A stretch of 64,000 nt of DNA from Mytilus edulis (Eukaryota; Mollusca; Bivalvia; Mytilida; Mytilidae), in contig NC_092346.1 of the NCBI RefSeq assembly GCF_963676685.1, positions 50,435,062 to 50,499,061 on the forward strand. Reading direction: 5' to 3'. Of this stretch, positions 23,301-35,370 are shown one piece after another (positions within the stretch are counted from its first letter, which is position 1; each line of letters opens with the position of its first letter). Under the pieces are notes generated by a model. That model saw only the letters and a program-made list of their open reading frames with translations, was not told the DNA's origin and did not search any database. The translations under genes and the position numbers were made by a program.

Positions 23301-24534
23301 CCATCAAGTTTAATACATACAAACTGCTTGTTGGTGTATATTAACTACATATAAGAGTTAAAATTGCCAGAATTTTTTTAATTGTCTAGATAGAGTAAGG
23401 GTTTCAATATATCACAGGGGGTCAAAATACCATAGCAAAGTAAAAATTTCAAAATATCTTTTCCAGCAAGTAAAATACATACAAACTACTTATTTGTGTA
23501 TTCTAACTACATAAAAGAGTTCGAATTTCTAGAATTTCTGAAATTAAAGGCCTAGAGTAGGGGGTTCAATATACTGCAGGGGGGTCAAAATACCATGGCG
23601 AAGTAAAATTTTCAAAATATCTTTTCCAGCAAGTTAAATACATACAAACTACTTTTTTGTGTATTCTAACTACATAAAAGAGTTCGAATTGCCTGAATTT
23701 CTAAAATTAAAGGCCTATAGTAGGGGGTTCAATATACCGCAGGGGGGTCAAAATACCATGGCAAGGTAAAATTTTCAAAATAACTTTTCCAGCAAGTTTA
23801 ATACATACAAACTGCTTATTTGTGTATTCTTACTATATAAAAAATTAGAATTGCCAGATTTTTTTTAATTAATGGTCTAGACTAAGGGGTTCAATATACC
23901 GCAGGGGGGGTCAAAATACCATGGCAAAGTAAAATTTTTAAAACATCTTTTCCATCAAGTCTAATACATACAAACTACTTGTTGGTGTATATTAACTACA
24001 TATAAGAGTTAAAATTGCCAGAATTTTTTTAATTGTCTAGAGTAAGGGGTTCAATATATCACAGGGGGTCAAAATACCACGGCAAAGTATAATTTTCAAA
24101 ATATCTTTTCCAGCAAGTTAAATACATACAAACTACTTATTTGTGTATTCTAACTACATAAAAGAGTTCGAATTGCTAGAATTTCTGAAATTAAAGGCCT
24201 ATAGTAGGGGGTTCAATATACCCCAGGGGGGTCAAAATACCATGGCAAAGTAAAATTTTCAAAATATCTTTTCCATCAAGTTTAATACATACAAACTGCT
24301 TGTTGGTGTATATTAACTACATATAAGAGTTAAAATTGCCAGAATTTTTTTAATTGTCTAGAGTAAGGGGTTCAATATATCACGGGGGGTCAAAATACCA
24401 TAGCAAAGTAAAAATTTCAAAATATCTTTTCCAGCAAGTAAAATACATACAAACTACTTATTTGTGTATTCTAACTACATAAAAGAGTTCGAATTTCTAG
24501 AATTTCTGAAATTAAAGGCCTAGAGTAGGGGGTT

Positions 24535-24539
24535 CAATA
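24535..24539 (+). repeat. Target-site duplication CAATA (left)
   Basis: CAATA directly precedes the 5' LTR and recurs at 30492-30496 directly after the 3' LTR. It belongs to the satellite motif TTCAATATACC, which shows the insertion site exactly. Confidence 0.85.
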
Positions 24540-24753
24540 TGTCGGTGATTTAGAGACAGTTTAACTTACGCGTCAAACGTTAACACTACTTTTAACGCCG
24601 TTTCCATTCACATTGTTAACGTCATCATATCTTCTGTTAACGTTGCTCTATTGCTATGTATTATGTTACTATATTGAGTTGAGATTATACGATCAAACGA
24701 ATCAGACGTTGTTTTACTGCCAGTCCAGACTTTTAGTTAACCCATCCGTCATA
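24540..24753 (+). repeat. 5' LTR of the BEL/Pao element
   Basis: Starts TGTCGGTGATTTAGAGACAG and ends CCCATCCGTCATA. It matches 30278-30491 base for base except for six substitutions. The terminal CA seen in the 3' copy is TA here. Confidence 0.93.
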
Positions 24754-24754
24754 T

Positions 24755-24772
24755 TGGTGTCGTGACCAGAGG
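24755..24772 (+). promoter_or_regulatory. Probable primer-binding site
   Basis: TGGTGTCGTGACCAGAGG starts two bases after the LTR, the usual place for tRNA priming, and begins with the expected TGG. I do not assign the tRNA. Confidence 0.55.
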
Positions 24773-24775
24773 ATA

Positions 24776-26263
24776 ATGACGAAAAAGAAAGCCATTAGAG
24801 TGGGTCATCGAGGAGCCGCAAGGAGATTAATTTCAAAGATTGAAGAGGAATTAGAGAAAGAAACAACACAACTCGACGAAATAGAAAGCCTATGTGAAAC
24901 TTTGAAGAAGAAGAGGGATATTCTTTCGGAGCTTGATAATGAAATATTAGAGGAGATTGCAGAGGAAAACATGGAAGCAGAGATAGAAGACTCAGATCGG
25001 TATGTTTTAGATATAGAACGAATTTTGACAAAAGTACGCAATTCATCAAGTTCAAAACAGAAAAACAAATCAAATGAAACTAGCTCTAATCAGAACTTAA
25101 ATCCAAATGCAGCAGATTTTGTTTTTATCAACTCCACATCTACATGTAATACTCCACATCCCATGCAGAATAATGATATGCAATACAGATCATCAATGAG
25201 CGCAACAAATTCTAGCATCTACCACAAGCTACCAAAATTGAATCTACCATATTTTAATGGCAATTTGTTAAACTGGCAACCTTTCTGGGATGAGTATCAA
25301 TCAACAATACACGATAACCAAACATTAACAGACGTGCAGAAATTTACGTATTTGCAAAATCAAATTCAGGGAATAGCCGCGCAATGTATCGCCGGTTTAC
25401 CACTCACAAGTGCAAATTACTATCAAGCCGTATCAATACTGAGAGAGAGGTTTGGTCAGAACCACAAAATCACGAACGCACATATGCAAAACTTAATTGA
25501 TTTACCCGCACCGAAGTCAAACACAGACAGTTTGAGAAACTTTTCCGACAGAATTGAGTGTAGCATACGCGGATTAGAATCGTTAGGAACAAACGAGAGT
25601 ACATTTGGAGCCATTCTTACGCCTATAATATACAATAAGTTGCCGTCCGATGTACGGAAAAACATAACCCGAGACCACGGAAACGACGACTGGGACATCG
25701 AATCACTGAGAACAGCAATGAAGAGAGAAGTATGCGTACAGGTCGCAGGACAATCCACAGGTACAAGTAATGAAGATTTAGAAATTTTACCGACCGCTTC
25801 GTTTATTGCCGAAACATTTCCCGGAAAGAACAGAAAACAGTCACGTAAGAAATGTTTATTTTGTGAAGAATCCCACCATCCAAATACATGCAAAAACGTG
25901 AAAGATGTTGAGAAACGAATAGAAATTGTGAAGCGAAAAAAGGTATGTTTTAACTGTTTCGGAAGTCATAAAGTAGCTGAATGTAAGTCTGAATTTAAAT
26001 GCCGCCAGTGCGGAAAGAGACATCACACGAGTATACATGTCCAAGTACATACCACAGAACCAAAGAGCTTGACCGAACACCAGTATAGTACACAAAAGAC
26101 CGTAGCACATACCGCCGTAGAGGAAACGCCACTGGAGCTAACCACATCCTTACATTCTACTGTTACTGCACATACAGATGTTTTACTGAAAACTGCCGTA
26201 ACTCCAGTTTGGTCCGAAAATAGATCGATAATGTCAAATATTTTACTTGACGAGGGAGCATAG
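24776..26263 (+). pseudogene. BEL/Pao gag-like region with zinc knuckles and protease start
   Basis: Open frame of 495 codons from ATG at 24776, right after the primer site. Residues ~10-90 are charged and probably helical. Residues ~150-330 resemble the DUF1759 gag-like domain (LPYFNGNLLNWQPFWDEYQS). Zinc knuckles begin near residues 360 (CLFCEESHH), 391 (CFNCFGSHK) and 409 (CRQCGKRHH). The frame then enters the aspartic-protease region at ILLDEGA and stops at TAG 26261-26263. The domain clearly continues past that codon, so this is a premature stop, probably from a single C-to-T change. In a living element this region would form the capsid-like particle. Confidence 0.85.
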
Positions 26264-26560
26264 AACTCATTCATAACTGAAGATTTAGCTAGAAAATTAG
26301 AAATTGAGTCCATCGAAAAGATTGCACTGAAATATCTGGATTTGGAGGAAACGAAGGACAAGTTCGTCATCTTGACAAAGCAAACATAGCTATTGAAACA
26401 GTTGATAATCAAAGAATAGAAATAGAAGTAATAATTGTACCGAAAATAGCCGCTCCTATTCAGACAAAATCCCAAAGGGAAATCAAAGCACTGCCATACT
26501 TACATGGTTTACGACTCGCACATCCGATATGCACAGAAGACAAGTTTAACATATCTTTAT
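26264..26560 (+). pseudogene. BEL/Pao aspartic protease region, frameshifted
   Basis: The frame after the stop at 26261 reads NSFITEDLARKLEIE, typical of the segment after the protease active site. Near 26330 the coding sense moves to the next frame, consistent with loss of one base, and then runs into the reverse transcriptase frame through LLIGADYYWSIV. The expected D-S/T-G active-site triplet reads D-E-G. Given the stop and frame break, no working protease can come from this copy. Confidence 0.7.
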
Positions 26561-27687
26561 TGATTGGCGCAGACTATTACTGGTCAATAGTTGAAGAGGA
26601 AATAATAAGAGGAAATGGACCGACCGCAGTTAAGTCGAAAATTGGTTATCTCTTGTCAGGACCCGTACTAACTAAGAACGGAAGTACTTCAAAACAATCG
26701 GCAATGATGAATATTTTGACTGATCACAGAGCCGTTGTTTGCGACTTGGAAAAGTTTTGGAACTTAGAATCGTTGGGGGTTTCAGGAAGCGATAATATTA
26801 AAAGTCAGTCTGAAATTGTAAGAGAATACGGAGAAAAGTCTATTATACTAAAAAATGGAAAGTACACAGCTAAGTTACCATGGAAATCAGATTTCCTTCC
26901 TCTGCCGCATAACATGGAATTGGTGAAACAGAGGACAGGTAACGTTATTAGACGTTTAGGAAACAAACCTGATTTACTTAAAATGTATGGAGATATCATA
27001 ATGGAGCAGGAGAGAAGACATTTTATTGAAAAGGTTCAGGAAACAAAACTTCATACCGATCGACCCGTACATTATATCCCACATCACCCTGTTGCCAAGG
27101 AATCATCTACTACGCCAATACGCATTGTTTATGATTGTAGCTGCAAAGATGGAAGAGATAATCCAAGTCTAAATGAATGCTTAGAATCACACCCACCTGT
27201 TATGAATGACATTACGGGAATACTTATGAGATTTCGCGCTAAGAAATATGCTACAACTTCAGATTTAGAAAAGGCATTTCTACAAATACAGCTCGACGAG
27301 AAAGACCGAGATGCAACGAGGTTCTTATTGCTAAGCGATCCTACAAACACATCAAGTCCGCTAATAACATATCGCTTCAAGTCCGTACTCTTCGGAGCTA
27401 CATGTTCGCCATTCATTTTGAGCGCCACACTTCTCAAGCACTTTAAGGAAAATCCGGGGAAACTTTCAGATACACTTGAAAATGGGTTGTATGTGGACAA
27501 CATTTTAACTAGCTTTGATAACGAAAATAGCGTAATAGATTATTACAGGAGATCGAGAGAATTACTTACGAAAGGCGGATTCAACCTACGCTCTTGGAAT
27601 TCGAACAGTCCAAAATTACAAGAAATCGCTAGCAAAGAACAAACCTTAGACAAAGATGAGCTTACTAAAATTCTTGGTATGCAATAG
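26560..27687 (+). pseudogene. BEL/Pao reverse transcriptase, interrupted by a stop
   Basis: Contains the BEL/Pao reverse transcriptase core: PIRIVYDCSCKDGRDNPSLN, TTSDLEKAFLQIQLDEKDRD, FGATCSPFILSATLL and YVDNIL at about 27490. The catalytic box is YVDN rather than the more common YVDD. The frame ends at TAG 27685-27687 after TKILGMQ, where family members normally continue, so this is a second premature stop. Confidence 0.88.
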
Positions 27688-28683
27688 AACGCTAAATCGG
27701 ACAATTTGTTTTATCAAAGTAACACGTTCGAGATGGACAAAAAAGGAAGACTAACTAAACGATATATTTTACGGCAATCATCCAAGATTTTTGATCCGTT
27801 AGGACTATTAAGCCCAGTTACTGTAAAAGCGAAAATCTTTATGCAATCACTTTGGAAGCTTAATTTGGAGTGGGACGAAATATTACCGGAAGATATCCAA
27901 TCAAAATGGATATTAATTTCACGAGATCTGGCATCGAGCTTAGAAACAGAGATTCATCGAAGTACTCAGACACAAAACGAGAATAACAGAAATTTACCAA
28001 CTCTTCATGTATTTACCGATGCTTCAACTCATGCGTACGGCGCATGCGCGTACATCATGTATGACAGAAAACCAACAATAGTAATGGCAAAGAATCGAGT
28101 TGCGCCTATCAAGACTATAACTTTACCAAAACTAGAGCTCATGGGGGCTGTAATTGGAGCAAGACTTGCTGATCATATTTGCAAAAACTTTCCGGAAACT
28201 TTCAGTGAAATACAATTTTGGAGTGATAGTCAAATCGTACTTAGTTGGCTTGCATCCGTAAAACCACAGAGACAATTAATCAAAAATAGAATTGAAGAAA
28301 TTAAAAGTTTGTGTGGAGATAATGTATGGAGATATTGCCCTACGAAAGACAATCCCGCAGATCTGCTTACACGTGGTATAACATCTGATGAACTGCAACA
28401 GAATGAAATATGGTTTAGTGGACCTAAATGGTTAAACAGCAAAGAAGATTGGCCGACATGGAACGGAAACAATGTAACGTCTAGTGTATGTACAACAATG
28501 TCGGAGAACGATGACAAAATTGAAACAATGGAGAATAATCAAAATGTATGTATTGGTATAGGAGAAATCATAGATATCGAACGGTACAATTCTTATAGAA
28601 AATTAACCCGAATTACCGCATATGTAATGAGATTCGCAACAGACTGCAGAGCAACGGAAACTGAACGAAAGAAAGATTTATAA
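27688..28683 (+). pseudogene. BEL/Pao reverse transcriptase C-terminus and RNase H
   Basis: Same frame as the preceding segment. Carries YILRQSSKIFDPLGLLSPVT, the RNase H-like stretch HVFTDASTHAYGACAYI, LPKLELMGAVIGARL, FWSDSQIVLSWL and NPADLLTRG, all typical of the BEL/Pao Peptidase A17/RNase H region. A TAA at 28681-28683 breaks the frame before the integrase. Confidence 0.88.
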
Positions 28684-29499
28684 TTACATATTGATGAAAT
28701 TGAAAATGCAAAATTCCTATGGATAAGATATAAACAAGGTAAAATATTTAGTGACGAAATAAATTGTATAGATAATTCTACAAAACGTAAAACACTTGTG
28801 CGACAATTAAAGCTCTTTCTAGACGAAAAGCAATTATTACGATGTGGTGGCCGCCGAATAGACAATGCGACAGTAGGAGAAACAGTCAAGTTTCCATATC
28901 TGTTACCAGCAAAGGACCGTCTTACACATTTGATAGTGTTAGAAGCACATGAGAACACACTACATTCAGGTATAAATATCACTCTAGCATACATACAACA
29001 AACATTTTGGATTCCGAAATTAAGACAGTGCGTGAAATCTATATTGATGAAATGTGTAACGTGCCGAAAAGTAATCGGAAAATCTTATCCCGCACCAGAA
29101 ATTCCACCATTACCAAAGGAGAGAGTTCAAGATGCTACACCCTTTAGCATAACCGGTGTAGACTTCACAGGAGCGCTAACGATAAAGAACAGACACAACG
29201 AAGAATCGAAGGCTTACATTTGCCTATTTACATGTGCTGTCACTCGAGCAGTACACTTGGAATTAGTTTACGATCTCAGCGAAGAATCTTTTTTATTGTG
29301 TTTCCGGAGATTTGTAAGTCGACGATCAGTGCCGAAAATAATGATGTCAGACAATGCGTTAACATTTAAAGCTGCTTCAAACGAAATTTCTCGACTTTTC
29401 AATTCTAGAAAAGTTAAGAAAATATTCAGAATTATGGCATTGAATGGAAATTCATCCCAAATAGAGCTCCATGGTTCGGGGGCATGTGGGAAAGAATGA
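28684..29499 (+). pseudogene. BEL/Pao integrase, N-terminal and core part
   Basis: In frame with the RNase H segment apart from the stop. Shows the HHCC zinc-binding pattern (H at ~28928 and ~28950 region, then KCVTCRK near 29050), the first catalytic Asp in TGVDFTGAL and the second in MMSDNALTF. Sense is lost near 29430, and the remainder of this frame to 29499 is out of register. Confidence 0.85.
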
Positions 29500-29861
29500 T
29501 CGGCTTAACAAAAACATCACTTAAGAAAGTATTAGGACGTGCACATGTCAACGATGAGACTCTAAGGACTGTATTAACAGAGATCGAAGCCACACTCAAC
29601 GATCGACCAGTGACGTATATTTCAACAGATATCAGAGATCCGGAGCCGCTTACACCATCCCATCTTATACATGGACGAAGGATAACAACTTTACCGTATG
29701 TATCGTCAAATAGTGCTATTGACAATCTAAATGTATGTGAATTAACACACACAAACTTGAACAATCAAGCGATACGACAGAGACAATTGATTGAGAACTT
29801 CTGGACAAGATGGAAAGGAGAATACCTTACTTCATTGCGAGAATATCACCAAAGAGCTTGA
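29484..29861 (+). pseudogene. BEL/Pao integrase C-terminal part, other frame
   Basis: Continues the integrase core one frame away with MWERMIGLTKTSLKKVLG, holding the expected catalytic Glu, then ATLNDRPVTYIS and LTPSHLIHGRR. The change of frame fits a one-base loss near 29430. It ends at a premature TGA (29859-29861). Confidence 0.85.
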
Positions 29862-30095
29862 GTCGACGTTCGGAAGATTAAAGAAGGCGATGTCGTTCAG
29901 ATACACGACGAATCAAAGCGCGTGCATTGGAGACTTGGAGTTGTGCAGGACACTATTAAAGGCAAGGACGGCTTAGTACGCGTCGCTATGGTGCGTACCA
30001 AATCAGGAATTACAAATCGACCCGTGACGAAACTCTACCCATTAGAAGTCAACAGCATGGAATGTTATCTGAGACGAAGTGAACGAAGAAACTAA
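29862..30095 (+). pseudogene. BEL/Pao C-terminal DUF5641-type domain
   Basis: Directly in frame after the TGA. The sequence has KEGDVVQIHDESK, then RLGVVQDTIKGKDGLVRVAM and NRPVTKLYPLEV, the pattern that closes BEL/Pao polyproteins. Natural-looking stop TAA at 30093-30095. Confidence 0.82.
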
Positions 30096-30277
30096 CGTGT
30101 GTGAACAGATTTGTTAATTTTTCTTATTTGTGAAAAGACTGTCAAATTCAAAGAGTTTTTACGTAATCTCATAATTTAATATTTTTTTAATTATTTGTGA
30201 GATCAATCTATTTTTGTTCTTTCCGCATGCCACTATATATCACAGCTAATGGACATTGCATCTGGTGGCCCCGAGTA
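30096..30277 (+). other. BEL/Pao 3' untranslated region
   Basis: AT-rich, no frame. A clear polypurine tract is not evident; the bases before the LTR read GGTGGCCCCGAGTA. Confidence 0.6.
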
Positions 30278-30491
30278 TGTCGGTGATTTAGAGACAGTTT
30301 AACTTACGCGTCAAACGTTAACACTACTTTTAACGCCGTTTCCATTCACATTGTTAACGTCATCATATCTTCTGTTAACGTTGCTCTATTGTTATGTATC
30401 ATGTTACTATATTGAGTTGAAATTATACGATCAAACGAATCAGACGTTGTTTTACTCTCAGTCCAGACTTTTAGTTAACCCATCCGTCACA
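30278..30491 (+). repeat. 3' LTR of the BEL/Pao element
   Basis: TGTCGGTGATTTAGAGACAG to CCCATCCGTCACA, 214 bp, six differences from the 5' LTR, followed by the CAATA target duplication. Confidence 0.93.
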
Positions 30492-33400
30492 CAATATACC
30501 GCAGGGGGGTCAAAATACCATGGCGAAGTAAAATTTTCAAAATATCTTTTCCAGCAAGTTCAATACATACAAACTACTTTTTTGTGTATTCTAACTACAT
30601 AAAAGAGTTCGAATTGCCTGAATTTCTGAAATTAAAGGCCTATAGTAGGGGGTTCAATATACCGCAGGGGGGTCAAAATACCATGGCAAGGTAAAATTTT
30701 CAAAATAACTTTTCCAGCAAGTTTAATACATACAAACTGCTTATTTGTGTATTCTTACTATATAAAAAAAATTAGAATTGCCAGAATTTTTTTAATTAAT
30801 GGTCTAGACTAAGGGGTTCAATATACCGCAGGGGGGGGGGGGGGGGTCAAAATACCATGGCAAAGTAAAATTTTTAAAATATCTTTTCCATCAAGTCTAA
30901 TACATACAAACTACTTGTTGGTGTATATTAACTACATATAAGAGTTAAAATTGCCAGGATTTTTTTTAATTGTCTAGAGTAAGGGGTTCAATATACCGCA
31001 GGGGGGTCAAAATACCATGGCAAAGTAAAATTTTCAAAATATCTTTTCCAGCAAGTTAAATACATACAAACTACTTATTTGTGTATTCTAACTACATAAA
31101 AGAGTTCGAATTGCCAGAATTTCTGAAATTAAAGGCCTAGAGTAAGGGGTTCAATATACTGCAGGGGGGTCAAAATACCATGGCAAAGTAAAATTTTCAA
31201 AATATCTTTTCCATCAAGTTTAATACATACAAACTACTTATTGGTGTATTCTCACTACATAAAAGAGTAAGAATTGCCAGAGTTTTGGAAATTAAAGGTC
31301 TAGAGTAGGGGGTTCAATATACTGCAGGGGGGTCAAAATACCATGGCAAAGTAAAATTTTCAAAATAACTTTTCCAGCAAGTTTTATACATACAAACTGC
31401 TTATTTGTGTATTCTAACTACATAAAAGAGTTCGAATTGCCAGAATTTCTGAAATTAAAGGCCTATAGTAAGGGGTTCAATATACTGCAGGGGGGTCAAA
31501 ATACCATGGCAAAGTAAAATTTTCAAAATATCTTTTCCATCAAGTTTAATACATACAAACTACTTATTGGTGTATTCTCACTACATAAAAGAGTAAGAAT
31601 TGCCAGATTTTTGGAAATTAAAGGTCTAGAGTAGGGTGTTCAATATACTGCAGGGGGGTCAAAATACCAAGGCGAAGTAAAATTTTCAAAATAACTTTTC
31701 CAGCAAGTTTAATACATACAAACTGCTTATTTGTGTATATTAACTACATATAAGAGTTAAAATTGCCAGAATTTTTTGAATTGTCTAGAGTAAGGGGTTC
31801 AATATATCGCAGGGGGTCAAAATACATTTTACCATAGCAAAGTAAAATTTTCTGAATATCGTTTCCAGCAATTTTAATACATACAAACTACTTATTTGTG
31901 TATTCTAACTACATAAAAGAGTTTGAATTGCCAGAATTTCTGAAATTAAAGGCCTAGAGTGAGGGGTTTAAATATACCGCAGGGGGGTCAAAATACCATG
32001 GTAAAGTAAAATTTTCAAAATAACTTTTCCAGCAAGTTTAATACATACAAACTGCCTATTTGTGTATATTAACTACACATAAAAGTTAAAATTGCCAGAA
32101 TTTCTGAAATTGTCTAGAGTAAGGGGTTCAATATATCGCAGGTGGTCAAAATACCATGGCAAAGTAAAATTTTAAAATTATCTTTTCCAGCAAGTTATAT
32201 ACATACAAACTACTTATTGGTGAATTCTAACATCATAGTAGAGTAAGAATTGCCAGATTTTTGGATTTTAAAAGTCTAGAGTAGGGGTTCAATATCTGCA
32301 GGGGAGTCAAAATACCATGGCAAAGTTAAATTTTCAAAATATCTTTTCCAGCAAGTTAAATACATACAAACTACTTATTGGTGTATTCTTACTACATAAA
32401 AGAGTAAGAATTGCCAGATTTTTGGAAATTACAGGTCTAGAGTAGGGGGTACAATATACTGCAGGGGGGTCAAAATACCATGGCAAAGTAAAATTTTAAA
32501 AATATCTTTTCCAACAAGTTTAATACATACAAACTACTTGTTGATGTATATAAACTACATAAAAGAGTTAGAATTGCCAGTATTTCTGAAATTAAAGGCC
32601 TAGAGTAGGGGGTTCAATATACTGCAGGGGGTCAAAATACCATGGCAAAGTAAAATTTTCAAAATAACTTTTCCAGCAAGTTTAATACATACAAACTGCT
32701 TATTTGTGTATTCTAACTATATAAAAGAGTAAGAATTGCCAGATTTTTGGAAATTAAAGGTCTAGAGTAGGGGGCTCAATATACTGCAGAGGGGTCAAAA
32801 TACCATGGCAAAGTAAAATTTTCTAAATAACTTTTCCAGCAAGTTTAATACATACAAACTGCTTATTTGTGTATTCTAACTATATAAAAGAGTTAGAATT
32901 GCCAGATTTTTGGAAATTAAAGGTCTAGAGTAGGGGGTTCAATATACCGCAGGGGGGTCAAAATAACATGGCAAAGTAAAATTTTCAAAATAACTTTTCC
33001 ATCAAGTTTAATACATACAAACTGCTTGTTGGTGTATATTAACTACATATAAGAGTTAAAATTGCCAGAATTTTTTTAATTGTCTAGAGTAAGGGGTTCA
33101 ATATATCGCAAGGGGTCAAAAACCATAGCAAAGTAAAATTTTCAACATATCTTTTCCAGCAAGTAAAATACATACAAACTACTTATTTGTGTATATTAAC
33201 TACATAAAAGAGTTCGAATTTCTAGAATATCTGAAATTAAAGGCCTAGAGTAGGGGGTTCAATATACCGCAGGGGGGTCAAAATACCATGGCAAAGTAAA
33301 ATTTTCAAAATATCTTTTCCAGCAAGTTAAATACATAAACACTACTTATTTGTGTATTCGAACTACATAAAAGAGTTCGTTCGAATTGCCAGAATTTCTG

Positions 33401-34735
33401 AAATTAAAGGCCTATAGTAGGGGGTTCAATATACCGCAGGGGGGTCAAAATACAATGGCAAAGTAAAATTTTCAAAATATCTTTTCCATCAAGTCTAATA
33501 CATACAAACTACTTGTTGGTGTATATTAACTACATATAAGAGTTAAAATTGCCAGAAGTTTTTGAATTGTCTAGAGTAAGGGTTTTAATATATCGCAGGT
33601 GGTCAAAATACCATGGCAAAGTAAAATTTTCAAAATATCTTTTCCAGCAAGTTAAATTCATACAAACTACTTATTTGTGTATTCTAACTACATAAAAGAG
33701 TTCGAATTGCCAGAATTTCTGAAATTAAAGGCCTATAGTAAGGGGTTCAATATACCGCAGGGGGGTCAAAATACCATGGCAAAGTAAAATTTTCAAAAAA
33801 ACTTTTCCAGCAAGTTTAATACATACAAACTGCTTATTTGCGTATATTTACTACATATAAGAGTTTAAATTGCCAGAATTTTTTGAATTGTCTAGAGTAA
33901 GGAGTTCAATATATCGCAGGGGGTCAAAATACATTTTACCATGGCAAAGTAAAATTATCAGAATATCTTTTCCAGCAAGTTAAATACATACAAACTACTT
34001 ATTTGTGTATTCTAACTACACAAAAGAGTTCGAATTGCCAGAATTTCTGAAATTAAAGGCCTAGAGTGAGAGGTTTAAATACACCGCAGGGGGGTCAAAA
34101 TACCATGGCAAAGTAAAATTTTCAAAATAACTTTTCCAGCAAGTTTAATACATACAAACTGCTTATTTGTGTATATTAACTACACATAAGAGTTAAAATT
34201 GCCAGAATTATTTGAATTGTCTAGAGTTAGGGATCCAATATATCGCAGGTGGTCAAAATACCATGGCAAAGTAAAATTTTAAAATTATCTTTTCCAGCAA
34301 GTTAAATACATACAAACTACTTATTGGTGAATTCTAACATCATAGTAGAGTTCGAATTGCTAGAATTTCTGAAATTAAAGGTCTAGAGTAGGGGGTACAA
34401 TATACTGCAGGAGGGTCAAAATACCATGGCAAAGTAAAATTTTCAAAATAACTTTTCCAGCAAGTTTAATACATACAAACTGCTTATTTGTGTATATTAA
34501 CTACATATAAGAGTTAAAATTGCCAGAATTTTTTGAATTGTCTAGAGTAAGGGGTTCAATATATATCGCAGGGGGTCAAAATACATTTTACCATGGCAAA
34601 GTAACATTTTCAGAATATCTTTTCCAGCAAGTTAAATACATACAAACTACTTATTTGTGTATTCTAACAACATTGCCAAAATTTCTGAAATTAAAGGCCT
34701 AGAGTGAGGGGTTTAAATATACCGCAGGGGGGTCA
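30492..34735 (+). repeat. Satellite array, right block (~26 monomers of ~163 bp)
   Basis: Continues the left block in register after the retrotransposon. Its first three monomers (30492-30985) carry the same rare markers as 23570-24047: TACTTTTTTGTG, GAATTGCCTGAATTTCT, CATGGCAAGGTAAAA and CTAGACTAAGG. A variant monomer with an extra ATTTTACC occurs at ~31818, ~33927 and ~34582, each followed by a neighbour with GAGTGAGRGGTTTAAAT. These are higher-order blocks. The array ends at GTCAAAATTCCC near 34743. Confidence 0.95.
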
Positions 34736-34814
34736 AAATTCCCTATGATATGATCTTTTTAATTTTGATGCCTAATTATATTTTTTACCCATTTTCACGG
34801 TCCATTGAACATGG

Positions 34815-35370
34815 AAAATGATAGTGCGAGTGGGGCATCCGTGTACTTTGGACACATTCTTGTTTATACGCTCGTTTACGGAACGTATTATGGTATAGTG
34901 TTGTCCGTCTGTTGTCAACATGTCGGACATTAACTCAAAAACTCTTTAACCATTTTCATTAAACTTTGGGAAATTGGTTATATCTATTGACGTGAGCTCC
35001 CTTTTTTTTCTTTTTTTTTTATAAATTTTAAATTTAAAGTTTCTGGGTAATGGGTTTTTATTCAATAAAATTGGTGGGTTTTTTTCAGTTTTCTGATAAT
35101 ATCTCAAAAATGCTTTCACAAAGCAAGGAATTTTGGTGAATTCTTTATATCTATTAACATGAGGTAACTTTCAATTTTTATAAATTTTAGATTTTACGTT
35201 TCCGAGTTTACGGGTTTTATTAATTAAAAAGGGGTGATTTTCCAGTTTTCAGACATTAACACAAAAATGTTTTCAGCAGTTCTCATGAAACCTTGGTGTA
35301 TTGTTTATATATATTGACTGAAGCTCCCTTTGTTGCTAATCAAAAAAGTGACCTAAAAGAGTTTGAATAT
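34815..35370 (+). mobile_element. Tandem-core element, family T4 (partial)
   Basis: The leader ACGGAACGTATTATGGTATA with GTCCGTCTGTTG is followed by about three ~150-bp units sharing TTTTCAT/CTCATGAAACYTTGG and TATCTATTGACRTGAGCTCC forms. It repeats the leader-plus-tandem-core plan of families T1-T3. Confidence 0.5.

Larger units (their letters stand above)
19330..24539 (+). repeat. Satellite array, left block (~32 monomers of ~163 bp)
   Basis: Each monomer runs through GGGTTCAATATACCGCAGGG, GTCAAAATACCATGGCAAAG, CTTTTCCAGCAAGTTTAATA, ACATACAAACTACTTATTTG and a variable tail. The junction GTTCAATAT recurs about every 163 bases from 19484 to 24532. At least four tail classes can be told apart: TTCGAATTGCCAGAATTTC, TTAAAATTGCCAGAATTTTT with ATATTAACTACATATAAG, TTAGAATTGCC with CTATATAAAA, and GTAAGAATTGCCAGATTTTTG. 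No monomer is coding; the short frames inside are repeat artefacts. Confidence 0.95.
24540..30491 (+). mobile_element. BEL/Pao LTR retrotransposon, decayed, inserted in the satellite array
   Basis: 5,952 bp with 214-bp LTRs (TG at the start; the 3' copy ends CA) and a 5-bp duplication CAATA. Internal order is gag-like region, three CCHC/CCHH zinc knuckles, aspartic protease, reverse transcriptase, RNase H, integrase and a C-terminal DUF5641-type domain. This order and gag-like domain are typical of BEL/Pao. No envelope-like frame is present. There are four in-frame stops (26261, 27685, 28681, 29859) and two frame breaks (~26330, ~29430). The LTRs differ at six of 214 positions by my count, so the insertion is moderately young but this copy is not autonomous. 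Confidence 0.93.

Noticed and set aside
24795-26475. Minus-strand frames of 84-150 codons across the retrotransposon
   Set aside because: They are shadows of the gag-like and protease coding sequence on the + strand.
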